This document shows positions 40,767 through 49,304 of a stretch of DNA of 50,043 nt, one piece after another. The DNA is taken from positions 1-50,043 of the forward strand of contig JAFWEP010000034.1 in NCBI GenBank assembly GCA_017512885.1. Direction: 5' to 3'. The translations under genes were made by a program, and so were the position numbers. The notes beneath the pieces were generated by a model. The model was not told the DNA's origin. It did not search any database and saw only the letters and a program-made list of their open reading frames with translations. Numbering within the stretch: position 1 is the stretch's first letter; every line of letters starts with the position of its first letter. This DNA is from Erysipelotrichaceae bacterium. Lineage in GTDB: Bacteria; Bacillota_I; Bacilli_A; Erysipelotrichales; Erysipelotrichaceae.

Positions 40767-42164
40767 TCAGAACGGTCCGTAATTGATCAGGACGGCACCG
40801 GTGACGGAAACGAGACCGATCAGGCACCAGACCGCGCAGAGCGGAGCGACCCACTTCAGGTATCTGTCAAACGGGACTTTGGACACGGCGACCGCACCCA
40901 TCAGCGAGCCTAAGGTCGGAACGACCAGGTTGGTGAAACCGTCGCCGTAGTGGAAGCAGAGGACCGCCGTCTGACGGGTGATCCCCAGCATATCTGCCAG
41001 CGGCGCCATGATCGGCATCGTGGCAGCAGCCTGTCCGGAACCGGACGGGATGAAGAAGTTCAGCACCAGCTGGAAGATATACATGCCCCAGACCGCGATC
41101 ATCTTCGGCAGATGTTCGAGAGCTCCGGCACAGAGATAGATGATCGTATCGATGATCCCGCCGTCCTGCAGGACTAAGAGGATCGCTTTGGCGATGCCGA
41201 CCATCAGGGCGGCATAGGTCATATCCTTGGCGCCTCTGACGAAAGACTTCGCCGTACCGTTGGCTCCCAGACCGCCGATGATGCCGGCCAGGATGCCCAT
41301 GATCAGGAAGATCGTGGCGATCTCTTCCATGTACCAGCCGTACCGGAAGACCCCGTAGACCATGAAGGCCATCGTCGCAAAGAAGAGCACCAGCACCGCG
41401 ATGCGTCTGCCGGTCAGTTCCACTTCTTCACCGCTGTCCGCATCCTCTTCGACATCCACTCCGTACATGATGCTGGAAGTGGGATCCTTCTGGATCTTAT
41501 GGGCATAGCGCAGGATGTACCAGCAGGTCACGACCAGGATCAGGGCATACCAGATGAGGCGGTAAGCGAGACCGGAATACATCGGCAGACCGGAAAGACC
41601 CTGAGCGACCCCGACCGTAAAGGGATTGATCAGACCGGTGGTAAAACCGACCCGTGCACCGATCATACAGACGGCCAAAGCGACCATCCGGTCCAGTTTG
41701 AACTGTCTGCACAGCATGACCACCAGCGGTACGAAGACGATGACTTCCTCAGCCATGCCGATCGTTCCGCCAAAGATCGAGAAGATGAAGATGAAGAGGA
41801 TCAGGATCAGATCCTGACGTTTGCCATAGCGGCGGACCAGGGCATGGATGCCTCCGGCCATCGCTCCGGTATCCTGTACGATCGTAAAGGCGCCGCCCAG
41901 GATGAAGATGAAGAAGATGATATCGGAAGAGCTCTCCATGCCGAAGACGAATTCCTTCATCACGTCAAAGAAGTTCATGGCGCTGCTGCCTTCCAGATAC
42001 TGGAAGGTCCCCGGGACCTTGATGGTCCTGCCGGTAGCCACGTCCTTGGCTGTTTCATAGGCGCCGGCCGGTACGACCAGTGCCAGCAAGGCACAGATCA
42101 GCACCATGACGAGCAGCAGTACGTAGGTGTGCGGCACTTCGAATCTTTTCTTTTTCACTGTCAT
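40767..42164 (-). CDS. YfcC family membrane transporter, probably for lysine or a lysine derivative
   Basis: The 465-residue protein has about twelve transmembrane helices. The start FEVPHTYVLLLVMVLICALLALVVPAG (split around 8-34), the GTIGMAEEVIVFVPLV motif near 128 and the late FIPSGSGQAAATMPIMAPLAD near 375 identify the YfcC/C4-dicarboxylate-carrier-like (DcuC/ArsB superfamily) group, whose characterised relatives move amino acids or carboxylates. GGGGGAAAG precedes the ATG at 42164; the frame to 42206 crosses the terminator region. The lysine riboswitch upstream argues for lysine, a lysine peptide or an acylated lysine as cargo. Confidence 0.85.
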   Translation of the reverse strand: MTVKKKRFEVPHTYVLLLVMVLICALLALVVPAGAYETAKDVATGRTIKVPGTFQYLEGSSAMNFFDVMKEFVFGMESSSDIIFFIFILGGAFTIVQDTGAMAGGIHALVRRYGKRQDLILILFIFIFSIFGGTIGMAEEVIVFVPLVVMLCRQFKLDRMVALAVCMIGARVGFTTGLINPFTVGVAQGLSGLPMYSGLAYRLIWYALILVVTCWYILRYAHKIQKDPTSSIMYGVDVEEDADSGEEVELTGRRIAVLVLFFATMAFMVYGVFRYGWYMEEIATIFLIMGILAGIIGGLGANGTAKSFVRGAKDMTYAALMVGIAKAILLVLQDGGIIDTIIYLCAGALEHLPKMIAVWGMYIFQLVLNFFIPSGSGQAAATMPIMAPLADMLGITRQTAVLCFHYGDGFTNLVVPTLGSLMGAVAVSKVPFDRYLKWVAPLCAVWCLIGLVSVTGAVLINYGPF

Positions 42165-42193
42165 TTCTCTTTCCCCCTGTCGACAGTTTCTGC

Positions 42194-42397
42194 GAAAAAA
42201 GTCCATACGCGCCTTGTCGTATGGACTGTAAGATCCCTTATGACATAGCGCCTCTGCATTCGCAGGAGTGTTACGGATCTTCTCCGTGACCCCACATATC
42301 TTCCTTGCCAGGAAGATATGTTCGGCGGTGATTGCCTTTCCCTTCTTTCACAGCCTGCCGGCTCCGGAAGGTACTCATCTGCACCGCTACCTCTATA
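42194..42397 (-). ncRNA. Lysine riboswitch (L box) with terminator
   Basis: The aptamer spans about 42397 to 42244 on the minus strand. It contains the L-box core in the expected order: TATAGAGGTAGCGGTGCAGA, then GAGTACC, GTGAAAGAAGGGAAAGGCA, CACCGCCGAA, a hairpin CATATCTTCC...GGAAGATATG, and TGGGGTCACGG. P1 can form between TATAG (42397-42393) and CTATG (42248-42244). Downstream AGTCCATACG...CGTATGGACT with TTTTTT (about 42227-42194) is a terminator. By family knowledge, lysine binding favours termination, so the transporter/peptidase operon is made when lysine is scarce. Confidence 0.88.
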
Positions 42398-42412
42398 GTT
42401 GTTACAGGGAGA

Positions 42413-42441
42413 AGAGTAACACGCTCTTTTACCCTTGTCAA
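42413..42441 (-). promoter_or_regulatory. Promoter of the lysine riboswitch operon
   Basis: TTGACA (42441-42436), a 17-base spacer and a weak -10 TACTCT (42418-42413), just upstream of the aptamer. Confidence 0.6.
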
Positions 42442-42455
42442 TAATAATGAACCGT

Positions 42456-42481
42456 AAAAAAGAGAACTGTTTCCAGTTCTC
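42456..42481 (-). terminator. Terminator of leuS
   Basis: GAGAACTG-GAAA-CAGTTCTC followed by TTTTTT, starting on the base after the leuS stop. Confidence 0.9.
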
Positions 42482-44881
42482 TTAGACGACGATGTTGATG
42501 ACCTTGCCTTTGATGACGAAGTGCTTGCGGATCTCCCTGCCGTCGATGAAACGCTGAACGTTCTCTTCCTGCAGAGCGCGGGCATAGAGTTCTTCTCCGT
42601 CCAGATCCTGCGGAGCGTTGAACTTCGCCCGGACCTTGCCGTTGACCTGTACGACGACTTCCTTGACTGCTTCGGTCAGCTTGTTCGGATCGTAAGCCGG
42701 CCAGGGCCTGTAGGCGATCGTTCCTTCCTCGCCGGAGAGCTGTGAATAGAGTTCTTCGGTCATATGCGGCGCAAAGGGATTGAGCAGCTGTAAGAAGTTC
42801 AGCAGATAGGGCTTGTAGACCTTCTCTACCCGGTAGCACTCATTGATGAAGATCATCATCTGGGAGATAGCGGTATTCAGGTTCAGGGTATCGATATCTT
42901 CCGTGACCTTCTTGACCGTACGGTTGTAGACGATGTCCAGAGAACCGTCGTTCTCATCGCTGATCTTGCCGCTTTCGGTGACTAAACGCCAGACCCGGTC
43001 CAGCCACTTGCGGGTACCGGCCAGGGTATCTTCGTTCCAGGGCTTGGAATCTTCCAGCGGTCCCATGAACATCTCATAGACACGCAGGGTATCGGCACCG
43101 TAGACGTCGACGATCTCATTGGGATCGACGATGAATTCCGGGAAACGCTTACCCATCTTGATGCCGTTAGCGCCCAGGATCATGCCCTGATGGACCAGCT
43201 TCTTGAAGGGTTCCTTCACGGAGACGATGCCCTTGTCGTAGAGGTAGTTGTTCCACATCCGGCTGTAGAGCAGATGTCCGACCGCATGTTCCGGACCGCC
43301 GACATAGAGATCGACCGGCATCCAGTGCTTGATCAGTTCCGGATCCGCCAGACATTCCTCATTGTGCGGATCGATATAGCGTAAGAAGTACCAGCTCGAT
43401 CCGGCCGAACCCGGCATGGTGGAAGTTTCCCGCTTCCCCTTCTTTCCGTCGATCTCGACATTGACCCAGTCCGTTGCCTTCTCTAACGGCGAAGCACCGC
43501 TCTTCGAGGGCTTGTAGTCATCGAGCTCGGGCAGGATCAGCGGCAGATCTTCCAGAGGCAGAGCGATCATGTCGTCGTTCTCCAGATGGACGATCGGGAT
43601 CGGTTCGCCCCAGTAACGCTGACGGGCGAAGATCCATTCACGGATACGGTAGTTGACCTTCTTCTCGCCGAGACCTCTCTCACTGAGCCAGGCGATCATC
43701 GCAGCAATAGCGTCTTCCTTGCCCAGTCCGTTCAGGAAGTCGGAGTTGATATGGACGCCGTCCTCGGTCCAGGCTGCTTCTTCGATATTGCCGCCTTCCA
43801 GGACCGGGATGATCTCGAGACCGAACTTCTTTGCGAAGTCATAGTCGCGCTCATCGTGTGCCGGAACGGCCATGATGGCGCCGGTGCCGTAGGTCGCCAG
43901 GACATAGTCGGAGATCCAGATCGGGACCTCCTTGCCGTTGACCGGGTTTACTGCATAAGCGCCGGTAAAGACACCGGTCTTCTCCTTGGAGAGATCGGTA
44001 CGTTCCAGATCGGACTTGCTGGCGCAGAGCCGGACATAGGCATCGACCGCTTCCTTCTGTTCCGGAGTCGTGATCTTTTCGACCAGTTTGTGCTCCGGGG
44101 CGAGGACGCAGTAGGTAGCCCCAAATAAGGTATCGCAGCGGGTCGTGAAGACCGTGAACTTCTCGTCATGACCGGCGACCTTGAAGTCGACCAGAGCGCC
44201 TTCGGAACGGCCGATCCAGTTGCGCTGCATCTCCTTGGTGCTTTCCGGCCAGTCGATCTCTTCGAGACCTTCCAGCAGCCTGTCGGCATACTTGACGATG
44301 TCGATGACCCACTGGCGCATATTCTTTCTGACGACCGGATAGCCGCCGCGTTCGCTCTTGCCGTCGATGACTTCATCGTTGGCCAGGACCGTGCCCAGTT
44401 CTTCGCACCAGTTGACCGGCATATCGACACACTTGGCCAGTCCGTCTTCAAAGAGCAGTTTGAAGATGTACTGAGTCCACTTGTAGTAGGAAGGATCGCA
44501 GGTCGAGACTTCCTTTTCCCAGTCGTAGGAGAAACCGATGTTTTTCAGCTGGCTGGTGAAGAAAGCGATATTGGCTTTGGTGAACTTTTCCGGATGGTTG
44601 CCGGTCTTGATCGCATACTGTTCCGCCGGCAGACCGAAGGAGTCGAATCCCATCGGATGCAGGACATTGAAGCCTTCCATGCGTTTCTTGCGGGCAACGA
44701 TATCGGTAGCGGTATAGCCTTCCGGATGGCCGACATGCAGGCCCTGTCCGGACGGATACGGGAACATATCCAGCACGTAGTATTTGGGCTTGGAGAAGTC
44801 ATGGGCATCACAGAAGAAGGTGCGGTGTTCATCCCAGTACTTCTGCCATTTGCGTTCTACGCTTTTATGATCGTAAGGCAT
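42482..44881 (-). CDS. leuS: Leucyl-tRNA synthetase
   Basis: The 799-residue class I synthetase charges tRNA-Leu. The HIGH motif region is [16 protein letters not shown] (about 41-56), [16 protein letters not shown] near 80 is typical, the CP1 editing domain spans about 220-420 (with [13 protein letters not shown] and the editing region [17 protein letters not shown]), and the C-terminal anticodon-binding and tail domains are complete. The KMSKS loop reads [10 protein letters not shown] near 575, an unusual form. AAGGAGG precedes the ATG. No T-box leader fits in the 60 bases upstream. Confidence 0.96.
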   Translation of the reverse strand: MPYDHKSVERKWQKYWDEHRTFFCDAHDFSKPKYYVLDMFPYPSGQGLHVGHPEGYTATDIVARKKRMEGFNVLHPMGFDSFGLPAEQYAIKTGNHPEKFTKANIAFFTSQLKNIGFSYDWEKEVSTCDPSYYKWTQYIFKLLFEDGLAKCVDMPVNWCEELGTVLANDEVIDGKSERGGYPVVRKNMRQWVIDIVKYADRLLEGLEEIDWPESTKEMQRNWIGRSEGALVDFKVAGHDEKFTVFTTRCDTLFGATYCVLAPEHKLVEKITTPEQKEAVDAYVRLCASKSDLERTDLSKEKTGVFTGAYAVNPVNGKEVPIWISDYVLATYGTGAIMAVPAHDERDYDFAKKFGLEIIPVLEGGNIEEAAWTEDGVHINSDFLNGLGKEDAIAAMIAWLSERGLGEKKVNYRIREWIFARQRYWGEPIPIVHLENDDMIALPLEDLPLILPELDDYKPSKSGASPLEKATDWVNVEIDGKKGKRETSTMPGSAGSSWYFLRYIDPHNEECLADPELIKHWMPVDLYVGGPEHAVGHLLYSRMWNNYLYDKGIVSVKEPFKKLVHQGMILGANGIKMGKRFPEFIVDPNEIVDVYGADTLRVYEMFMGPLEDSKPWNEDTLAGTRKWLDRVWRLVTESGKISDENDGSLDIVYNRTVKKVTEDIDTLNLNTAISQMMIFINECYRVEKVYKPYLLNFLQLLNPFAPHMTEELYSQLSGEEGTIAYRPWPAYDPNKLTEAVKEVVVQVNGKVRAKFNAPQDLDGEELYARALQEENVQRFIDGREIRKHFVIKGKVINIVV

Positions 44882-44917
44882 AATATCCTCCTTGAACTTA
44901 ACTTATATATATTACCA

Positions 44918-44939
44918 CAAAAACCGAAGATGGCTTCGC
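44918..44939 (-). terminator. Terminator of the zinc-ribbon gene pair
   Basis: CGAAG-CCAT-CTTCG followed by GTTTTTG, right after the stop of the 44941-45489 gene. Confidence 0.65.
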
Positions 44940-44940
44940 T

Positions 44941-45489
44941 CTATTCGATGGCAGAAGGATCCTGCAGCAGGATAAGGATCTGTTCCTCTTTGTCCTCATA
45001 GATCCCGTAGACCGTATAGACGACGGAAGGATCCTTGCTGAGGACAGGGCTCTCAGAGAGACTGTATTCACGCACGAAGATATTCTCCCCGTCCCGGTCT
45101 GCCGAGACCCGGACTCCTTCCGGCTTTCCGGGCAGGTAGAGCGGTACGGCGACCTCCTCCTCTTCGCTGAAGAGATAGTATTCGTTCTGTTTCCGATCGT
45201 AGGCCACAGTGTAGGCGTCACTCTCCAGTGGCCGCATCACGCTGCCTTTATTGGTGTTAGTCAATACCCCGATGATGATCAAAAGAGCCAGGAACAGCAC
45301 CCGGAAGACAGGATGGGAAGTCACCGCTTCCAAGGTCACGATCTGCTTCGCTTTCTTCAGTTTATCGAGTTTTCCCCAGAGAGTGCTGTCATAGGCTGAC
45401 TGTCTTTTTTCCTCAGTAAAAGGATGCCCGCAGCTGTAACAGTAGTGTGCTTTGATCAGATTCTCTTTTCCGCAGTTCTTACACTTCAT
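44941..45489 (-). CDS. Zinc-ribbon membrane protein
   Basis: The 182-residue protein starts with a four-cysteine zinc ribbon (MKCKNCGKENLIKAHYCYSCG), has one transmembrane helix (about 66-84, VFRVLFLALLIIIGVL) and a C-terminal domain of about 95 residues outside, rich in beta strands. The ATG at 45489 has GGAGGG upstream and lies one base after the stop of the upstream gene. The function is unknown; its twin upstream has the same plan. Confidence 0.75.
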   Translation of the reverse strand: MKCKNCGKENLIKAHYCYSCGHPFTEEKRQSAYDSTLWGKLDKLKKAKQIVTLEAVTSHPVFRVLFLALLIIIGVLTNTNKGSVMRPLESDAYTVAYDRKQNEYYLFSEEEEVAVPLYLPGKPEGVRVSADRDGENIFVREYSLSESPVLSKDPSVVYTVYGIYEDKEEQILILLQDPSAIE

Positions 45490-45490
45490 A

Positions 45491-46291
45491 TTATCCCTCC
45501 GGATCAACGGGCAGCGTTTCGGCGATATACCACTCCCCGTCCATTCTTGTCAGAACGAACAGGAAACGGTCGCTGCGGATCGCAGGGGCATCCTCGTCCG
45601 ATCCCTCTGCATAGGTATTCGTCACTTCGAACTCAACGATCGGAAAACCATCTGCCCGAAGCGTCTTTCCCAGTTCCGTCGTCGGCTCATTCGTCCGTAT
45701 CCAGTCACTTTGAGAGGTCATGATGTGCGGATAACTGGCATCGATGAAAAAGTACGAAGAGACCGGGTAGGCATCGTAGGTCTTGGGAATATAATAAGCT
45801 TCCGGAGGCGGCGGAGGTCCGTCTTCGAATTTCGCGATATGAACCTCTCTTTCTCCGTTTCCGGTAACGGCATTATAGAATATCGAATCCGTAAATCCGT
45901 TCGCTGCTGCCGTTGCTGCCGAAAGATCTTCCGAATGAAGTCTTTCTTCCTCTGCCTGCGGTGTCTCTGAGACTGTCTGCTCTGCCGGGCGGGCGGGGGA
46001 GCTCACTTCCCGGATGTAAGAGGGAAGCCGGGGAGGAGAAAGAGCGATCCCGGCCAGTCCGATGAATACGAAGGAAACGATCAGACCGTAGAGGTGCGAC
46101 AGCAGCCAGTTTTTGACAACGGCAAACAGAGCGTCGTCCGCCTTGCCTTTCAGTTCGTCCTTCGTGTTCCGATAAAGGAATTCTTTGAACAGATCCTCCT
46201 TCGCGGGGATCTGTTTCCTGCAGGAAGGACAGACATCGCTGCCTTCCGTGAGCGGAGATCCGCAGAATATACAATAGTGTTTTTCTTCCAT
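45491..46291 (-). CDS. Zinc-ribbon membrane protein, larger paralogue-like
   Basis: The 266-residue protein also opens with a zinc ribbon (C-IF-C-GSPLTEGSDV-C-PS-C, residues 7-24), followed by a short helical segment, one transmembrane helix (about 70-85, YGLIVSFVFIGLAGIALS), a Pro/Glu/Ala-rich linker and an external domain with YPVSSYFFIDASYPHIM and a late FLFVLTRMDGEWYIAETLP, which resembles NTF2-like or DUF4864-like strands only loosely. GAAGGTCACCC precedes the ATG at 46291. It is probably co-transcribed with the gene that follows. Confidence 0.75.
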   Translation of the reverse strand: MEEKHYCIFCGSPLTEGSDVCPSCRKQIPAKEDLFKEFLYRNTKDELKGKADDALFAVVKNWLLSHLYGLIVSFVFIGLAGIALSPPRLPSYIREVSSPARPAEQTVSETPQAEEERLHSEDLSAATAAANGFTDSIFYNAVTGNGEREVHIAKFEDGPPPPPEAYYIPKTYDAYPVSSYFFIDASYPHIMTSQSDWIRTNEPTTELGKTLRADGFPIVEFEVTNTYAEGSDEDAPAIRSDRFLFVLTRMDGEWYIAETLPVDPEG

Positions 46292-46337
46292 GGGTGACCT
46301 TCTTTCAGGAATGAGAAGCATCGATATAGTTGATATT

Positions 46338-46343
46338 ATTATA
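46338..46343 (-). promoter_or_regulatory. -10 box of the zinc-ribbon gene pair
   Basis: TATAAT on the minus strand about 46 bases before the ATG at 46291; no clear -35 box. Confidence 0.45.
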
Positions 46344-46386
46344 CAGTTTTCGGAGAATGATTGCTTCTTCCTGCAGAGCGTATCGC

Positions 46387-46415
46387 TTGCATGATACCCC
46401 CCAGGGGTATATGAT
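46387..46415 (+). promoter_or_regulatory. CsoR-type operator inside the copper operon promoter
   Basis: ATACCCC-CCA-GGGGTAT at 46394-46410 is an inverted repeat with perfect seven-base arms, like the TACCC...GGGTA operators of CsoR repressors. It lies within a promoter formed by TTGCAT (46387), a 17-base spacer and TATGAT (46410), so bound repressor would block RNA polymerase. Confidence 0.85.
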
Positions 46416-46433
46416 CATAACGGAGGGATCCTT

Positions 46434-46733
46434 ATGAGTGAATGTGACTGCTGCAAACGTACGAAACAGCGTTCCGAAGAAGAACATAACGCCCTGCTGA
46501 ACCGTCTGTCCCGTATCGAAGGACAGATCCGGGGCATCCGCCGGATGGTGGAAGAAGACGCCTACTGCGTCGATATCCTGACCCAGTCCTCGGCAGCTCT
46601 CTCTGCTCTGGATGCCTTCAACAAGGAACTGCTGATCAGTCATTTCCGCAGCTGTGTGGTCCGGGACATCAAAGACGATGACGAAGCTGCGATCGAAGAA
46701 TTCGAGAAAGTCCTGAAAAGGATGATGAGGTAA
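46434..46733 (+). CDS. csoR: Copper-sensing transcriptional repressor CsoR
   Basis: The 99-residue all-helical regulator leaves its operator when it binds Cu(I). The W-X-Y-Z fingerprint is visible: Cys in EDAYCVDIL near 44, His and Cys in LISHFRSCV near 69-73, with RLSRIEGQIRGIRRM near 24 typical of the family. An additional CDCC cluster at residues 4-7 is present. GGAGGG precedes the ATG, and copA begins two bases after its stop. Confidence 0.94.
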   Translation: MSECDCCKRTKQRSEEEHNALLNRLSRIEGQIRGIRRMVEEDAYCVDILTQSSAALSALDAFNKELLISHFRSCVVRDIKDDDEAAIEEFEKVLKRMMR

Positions 46734-46735
46734 AT

Positions 46736-49243
46736 ATGAAACAGTATACTGTCGGCGGCATGAGCTGTGCCGCCTGCCAGGCCAGAGTCGAGAAAGCCGT
46801 CAGCGCCGTGCCCGGCGTGACTTCCTGCAGCGTCAGCCTGCTGACCAATTCGATGGGTGTGGAAGGAACGGCTTCGGCCGGAGAGATCATCAAAGCGGTC
46901 GAGAATGCCGGCTACACCGCCAAAGAGCGCGGCGCAAAAGAAAAGAAGTCTTCTTCCTTTGCCGAGGAAGAAGAAGCCCTGAAGGATACCGAGACTCCGA
47001 AACTGAGACAGCGTCTCCTCCTGAGCATCGGTTTCCTGCTGGTGCTGATGTATATCACGATGGGCACCCACATGCTGGGACTTCCCCTGCCCGCCTTCTT
47101 TGTCCATAACCACTTCGCCCTGGCTCTGACCCAGATCCTGCTGGCACTGATCGTGATGGGCATCAACCACAAGTTCTTCAGCAGCGGACTGCGCTCCCTC
47201 CTGCACGGTGCGCCCAATATGGACACCCTGGTCGCTTTAGGATCCGGGGTCTCCTTCCTCTGGAGCCTCTATGTCGTTTACCGCATGACCGGGCTGCAGA
47301 TGAACGGGGCCACGGCAGAAGAGATCATGGAAGTCTACCATAACGAGCTCTACTTTGAATCGGCAGCCATGATCCCAGCCCTGATCACCTTCGGCAAAAT
47401 GCTGGAAGCTCTCTCCAAAGGCCGTACGACTTCAGCCCTGCGCTCGCTGATGAAACTGGCTCCCCAGACAGCAGTCCTGCTCCGGGATGGTCAGGAAGTC
47501 GAAGTCGGCATCGAAGAAGTCGAAGTCGGCGACGTCTTCGCCGTGAAGCCCGGCGAGAATATCCCGGTCGACGGGGTGATCCTGGAAGGCAGCTCAGCTG
47601 TCAACGAATCCGCTCTGACCGGTGAATCGATCCCCGTCGACAAGACCGTCGGCGACAAAATCTCCGCCGCTACCCTTAATACTTCCGGATATCTCAAGGC
47701 AAGAGCCACGAGAGTCGGCGAAGATACGACCCTCTCCCAGATCATCCGCATGGTCAGCGATGCGGCTGCCACCAAGGCTCCGATCGCCCGCAAGGCCGAT
47801 CAGATCTCCGCAGTCTTCGTACCGGCCGTCATCGGCATCGCGGCATTCGTGACCCTGGTCTGGCTCCTCTTAGGCAAGGAGCTCTCCTTCGCCCTGGCCA
47901 GAGGGATCTCGGTCCTCGTCATCTCCTGTCCCTGCGCCTTAGGTCTCGCGACTCCGGTCGCCATCATGGTCGGCAACGGTCTCGGTGCGAAGAACGGCAT
48001 CCTCTTCAAGACCTCCGAAGCGCTGGAGATCGCCGGCAATACCGAGATCATCGCTCTCGACAAGACCGGCACCATCACTTCCGGCAAGCCGGCCGTCACC
48101 GATATCCGGCCCTGGAAGATCAGCGAAGAAGAACTGCTGCAGACTGCTTATGATCTCGAAGCCCGCTCCGAACATCCCCTGGCCCGGGCCGTCGTCGAAG
48201 AAGCGGAAAAGCGCGGACTGAAGAACACAAAAGTACAGGACTTCCGGGCCCTGCCGGGCAACGGTCTGACCGCCGTAAAGAGCGGTATCGCCTATTCCGC
48301 CGGCAGTGAGAAGTATGCCTCTTCCGTTACGGAGCTGCCGAAGGAACTGCAGGAAGCCTCCGCTGCCTATGCCTCGCAGGGCAAGACGCCCCTCTTCTTC
48401 CTGAAGGAGAAGGAGGTGCTGGGCATCATCGCTGTCGCCGATGTCGTCAAGGAAGACTCGCCCAAAGCGATCGCCGAGCTGCGCAGCATGGGCATCGAGG
48501 TAGTCATGCTGACGGGGGACAACCAGCGCACGGCCGAAGCGATCGGAAAGATCGCCGGAGTGGACCGGGTCATTGCCGGCGTCCTGCCGGACGGCAAGGA
48601 AGCTGTGATCCGGGAATTGCAGAAAAAAGGAAAAGTAGCCATGGTCGGTGACGGGATCAACGACGCCCCCGCTCTGACCCGGGCCGATACCGGTATCGCC
48701 ATCGGCGCCGGTACCGATGTCGCCATCGATTCTGCGGACATCGTGCTGATGAACAGCACGCTTAGCGATGTGCCGGCTGCTCTGCGTCTCTCCAGAGCGA
48801 CGGTGCGCAACATCACCGAGAACCTCTTCTGGGCCTTCTTTTACAACCTCATCTGCATCCCGCTGGCTGCCGGGGTCTTCCCCTACAAGATGAACCCGAT
48901 GGTCGGGGCCGCGGCGATGTCTCTCTCCAGTTTCACTGTCTGTATGAATGCCCTGCGTCTCAATCTCTTTGATCTGCATGACGCATCCAAGGATAAGAAA
49001 GTCTCTCATAAGAGCAGAAAGGAAACCAAGACTATGGAAAAAACTCTCACGATCGAAGGCATGATGTGCCCACACTGCGAAGCGACTGTCAAAAAGGCGC
49101 TGGAAAGCCTGGAAGGCGTTGCCGCTGCCGAAGTCAGTCACGAAAAAGGAACGGCTGTCGTTACACTGGAAAAGGAAGTAGCGAACGAAGTCCTCAAGGA
49201 AGCCGTCGAAGCCAAGGACTACAAGGTCGTATCCGTCGCCTAG
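46736..49243 (+). CDS. copA: Copper-exporting P1B-type ATPase with a C-terminal CopZ-like domain
   Basis: The 835-residue pump exports Cu(I). Domains in order: an N-terminal heavy-metal domain (about 1-65, GGMSCAACQARVEKAV), eight transmembrane helices with the copper-binding CPC in VISCPCALGLATPVAI near 397, actuator (NESALTGESIPVDK near 300), phosphorylation site ALDKTGTITSGKP near 440, EHPLARAVVEEAE near 475, hinge MVGDGINDAPALT near 640, and, unusually, a second metal domain at the C terminus (about 766-835, GMMCPHCEATVKKAL), joined by a Lys/Ser-rich linker. It shares an operon with csoR. Confidence 0.95.
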   Translation: MKQYTVGGMSCAACQARVEKAVSAVPGVTSCSVSLLTNSMGVEGTASAGEIIKAVENAGYTAKERGAKEKKSSSFAEEEEALKDTETPKLRQRLLLSIGFLLVLMYITMGTHMLGLPLPAFFVHNHFALALTQILLALIVMGINHKFFSSGLRSLLHGAPNMDTLVALGSGVSFLWSLYVVYRMTGLQMNGATAEEIMEVYHNELYFESAAMIPALITFGKMLEALSKGRTTSALRSLMKLAPQTAVLLRDGQEVEVGIEEVEVGDVFAVKPGENIPVDGVILEGSSAVNESALTGESIPVDKTVGDKISAATLNTSGYLKARATRVGEDTTLSQIIRMVSDAAATKAPIARKADQISAVFVPAVIGIAAFVTLVWLLLGKELSFALARGISVLVISCPCALGLATPVAIMVGNGLGAKNGILFKTSEALEIAGNTEIIALDKTGTITSGKPAVTDIRPWKISEEELLQTAYDLEARSEHPLARAVVEEAEKRGLKNTKVQDFRALPGNGLTAVKSGIAYSAGSEKYASSVTELPKELQEASAAYASQGKTPLFFLKEKEVLGIIAVADVVKEDSPKAIAELRSMGIEVVMLTGDNQRTAEAIGKIAGVDRVIAGVLPDGKEAVIRELQKKGKVAMVGDGINDAPALTRADTGIAIGAGTDVAIDSADIVLMNSTLSDVPAALRLSRATVRNITENLFWAFFYNLICIPLAAGVFPYKMNPMVGAAAMSLSSFTVCMNALRLNLFDLHDASKDKKVSHKSRKETKTMEKTLTIEGMMCPHCEATVKKALESLEGVAAAEVSHEKGTAVVTLEKEVANEVLKEAVEAKDYKVVSVA
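49034..49243 (+). CDS. Possible separate CopZ copper chaperone from an internal start in copA
   Basis: An in-frame ATG at 49034, with AGAAAGGAAAC about eight bases upstream, would give a 69-residue protein MEKTLTIEGMMCPHCEATVK..., which is exactly the length and layout of a free CopZ chaperone. The sequence may therefore produce both the fused pump and a soluble chaperone. Whether this start is used cannot be decided from sequence. Confidence 0.4.
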   Translation: MEKTLTIEGMMCPHCEATVKKALESLEGVAAAEVSHEKGTAVVTLEKEVANEVLKEAVEAKDYKVVSVA

Positions 49244-49266
49244 GAAGCAGAAATGCTTCCTTTTTT
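49243..49266 (+). terminator. Terminator of the copper operon
   Basis: GGAAGC-AGAAAT-GCTTCC followed by six T; the stem begins on the last base of the copA TAG stop. Confidence 0.88.
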
Positions 49267-49304
49267 CAGCGCCATTTGATAGACTGCAGGCGAGGAGAGA
49301 GAAT

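Noticed and set aside
44882-44940. Possible T-box leader for leuS
   Set aside because: Only about 60 bases separate leuS from the upstream gene, too short for a T box; only a terminator, an AT-rich stretch and AAGGAGG are visible.
49244-49304. Possible purine riboswitch before xpt
   Set aside because: The region holds the copA terminator and a ribosome site; there is no room for a purine aptamer of about 65 bases and none of its conserved loops.
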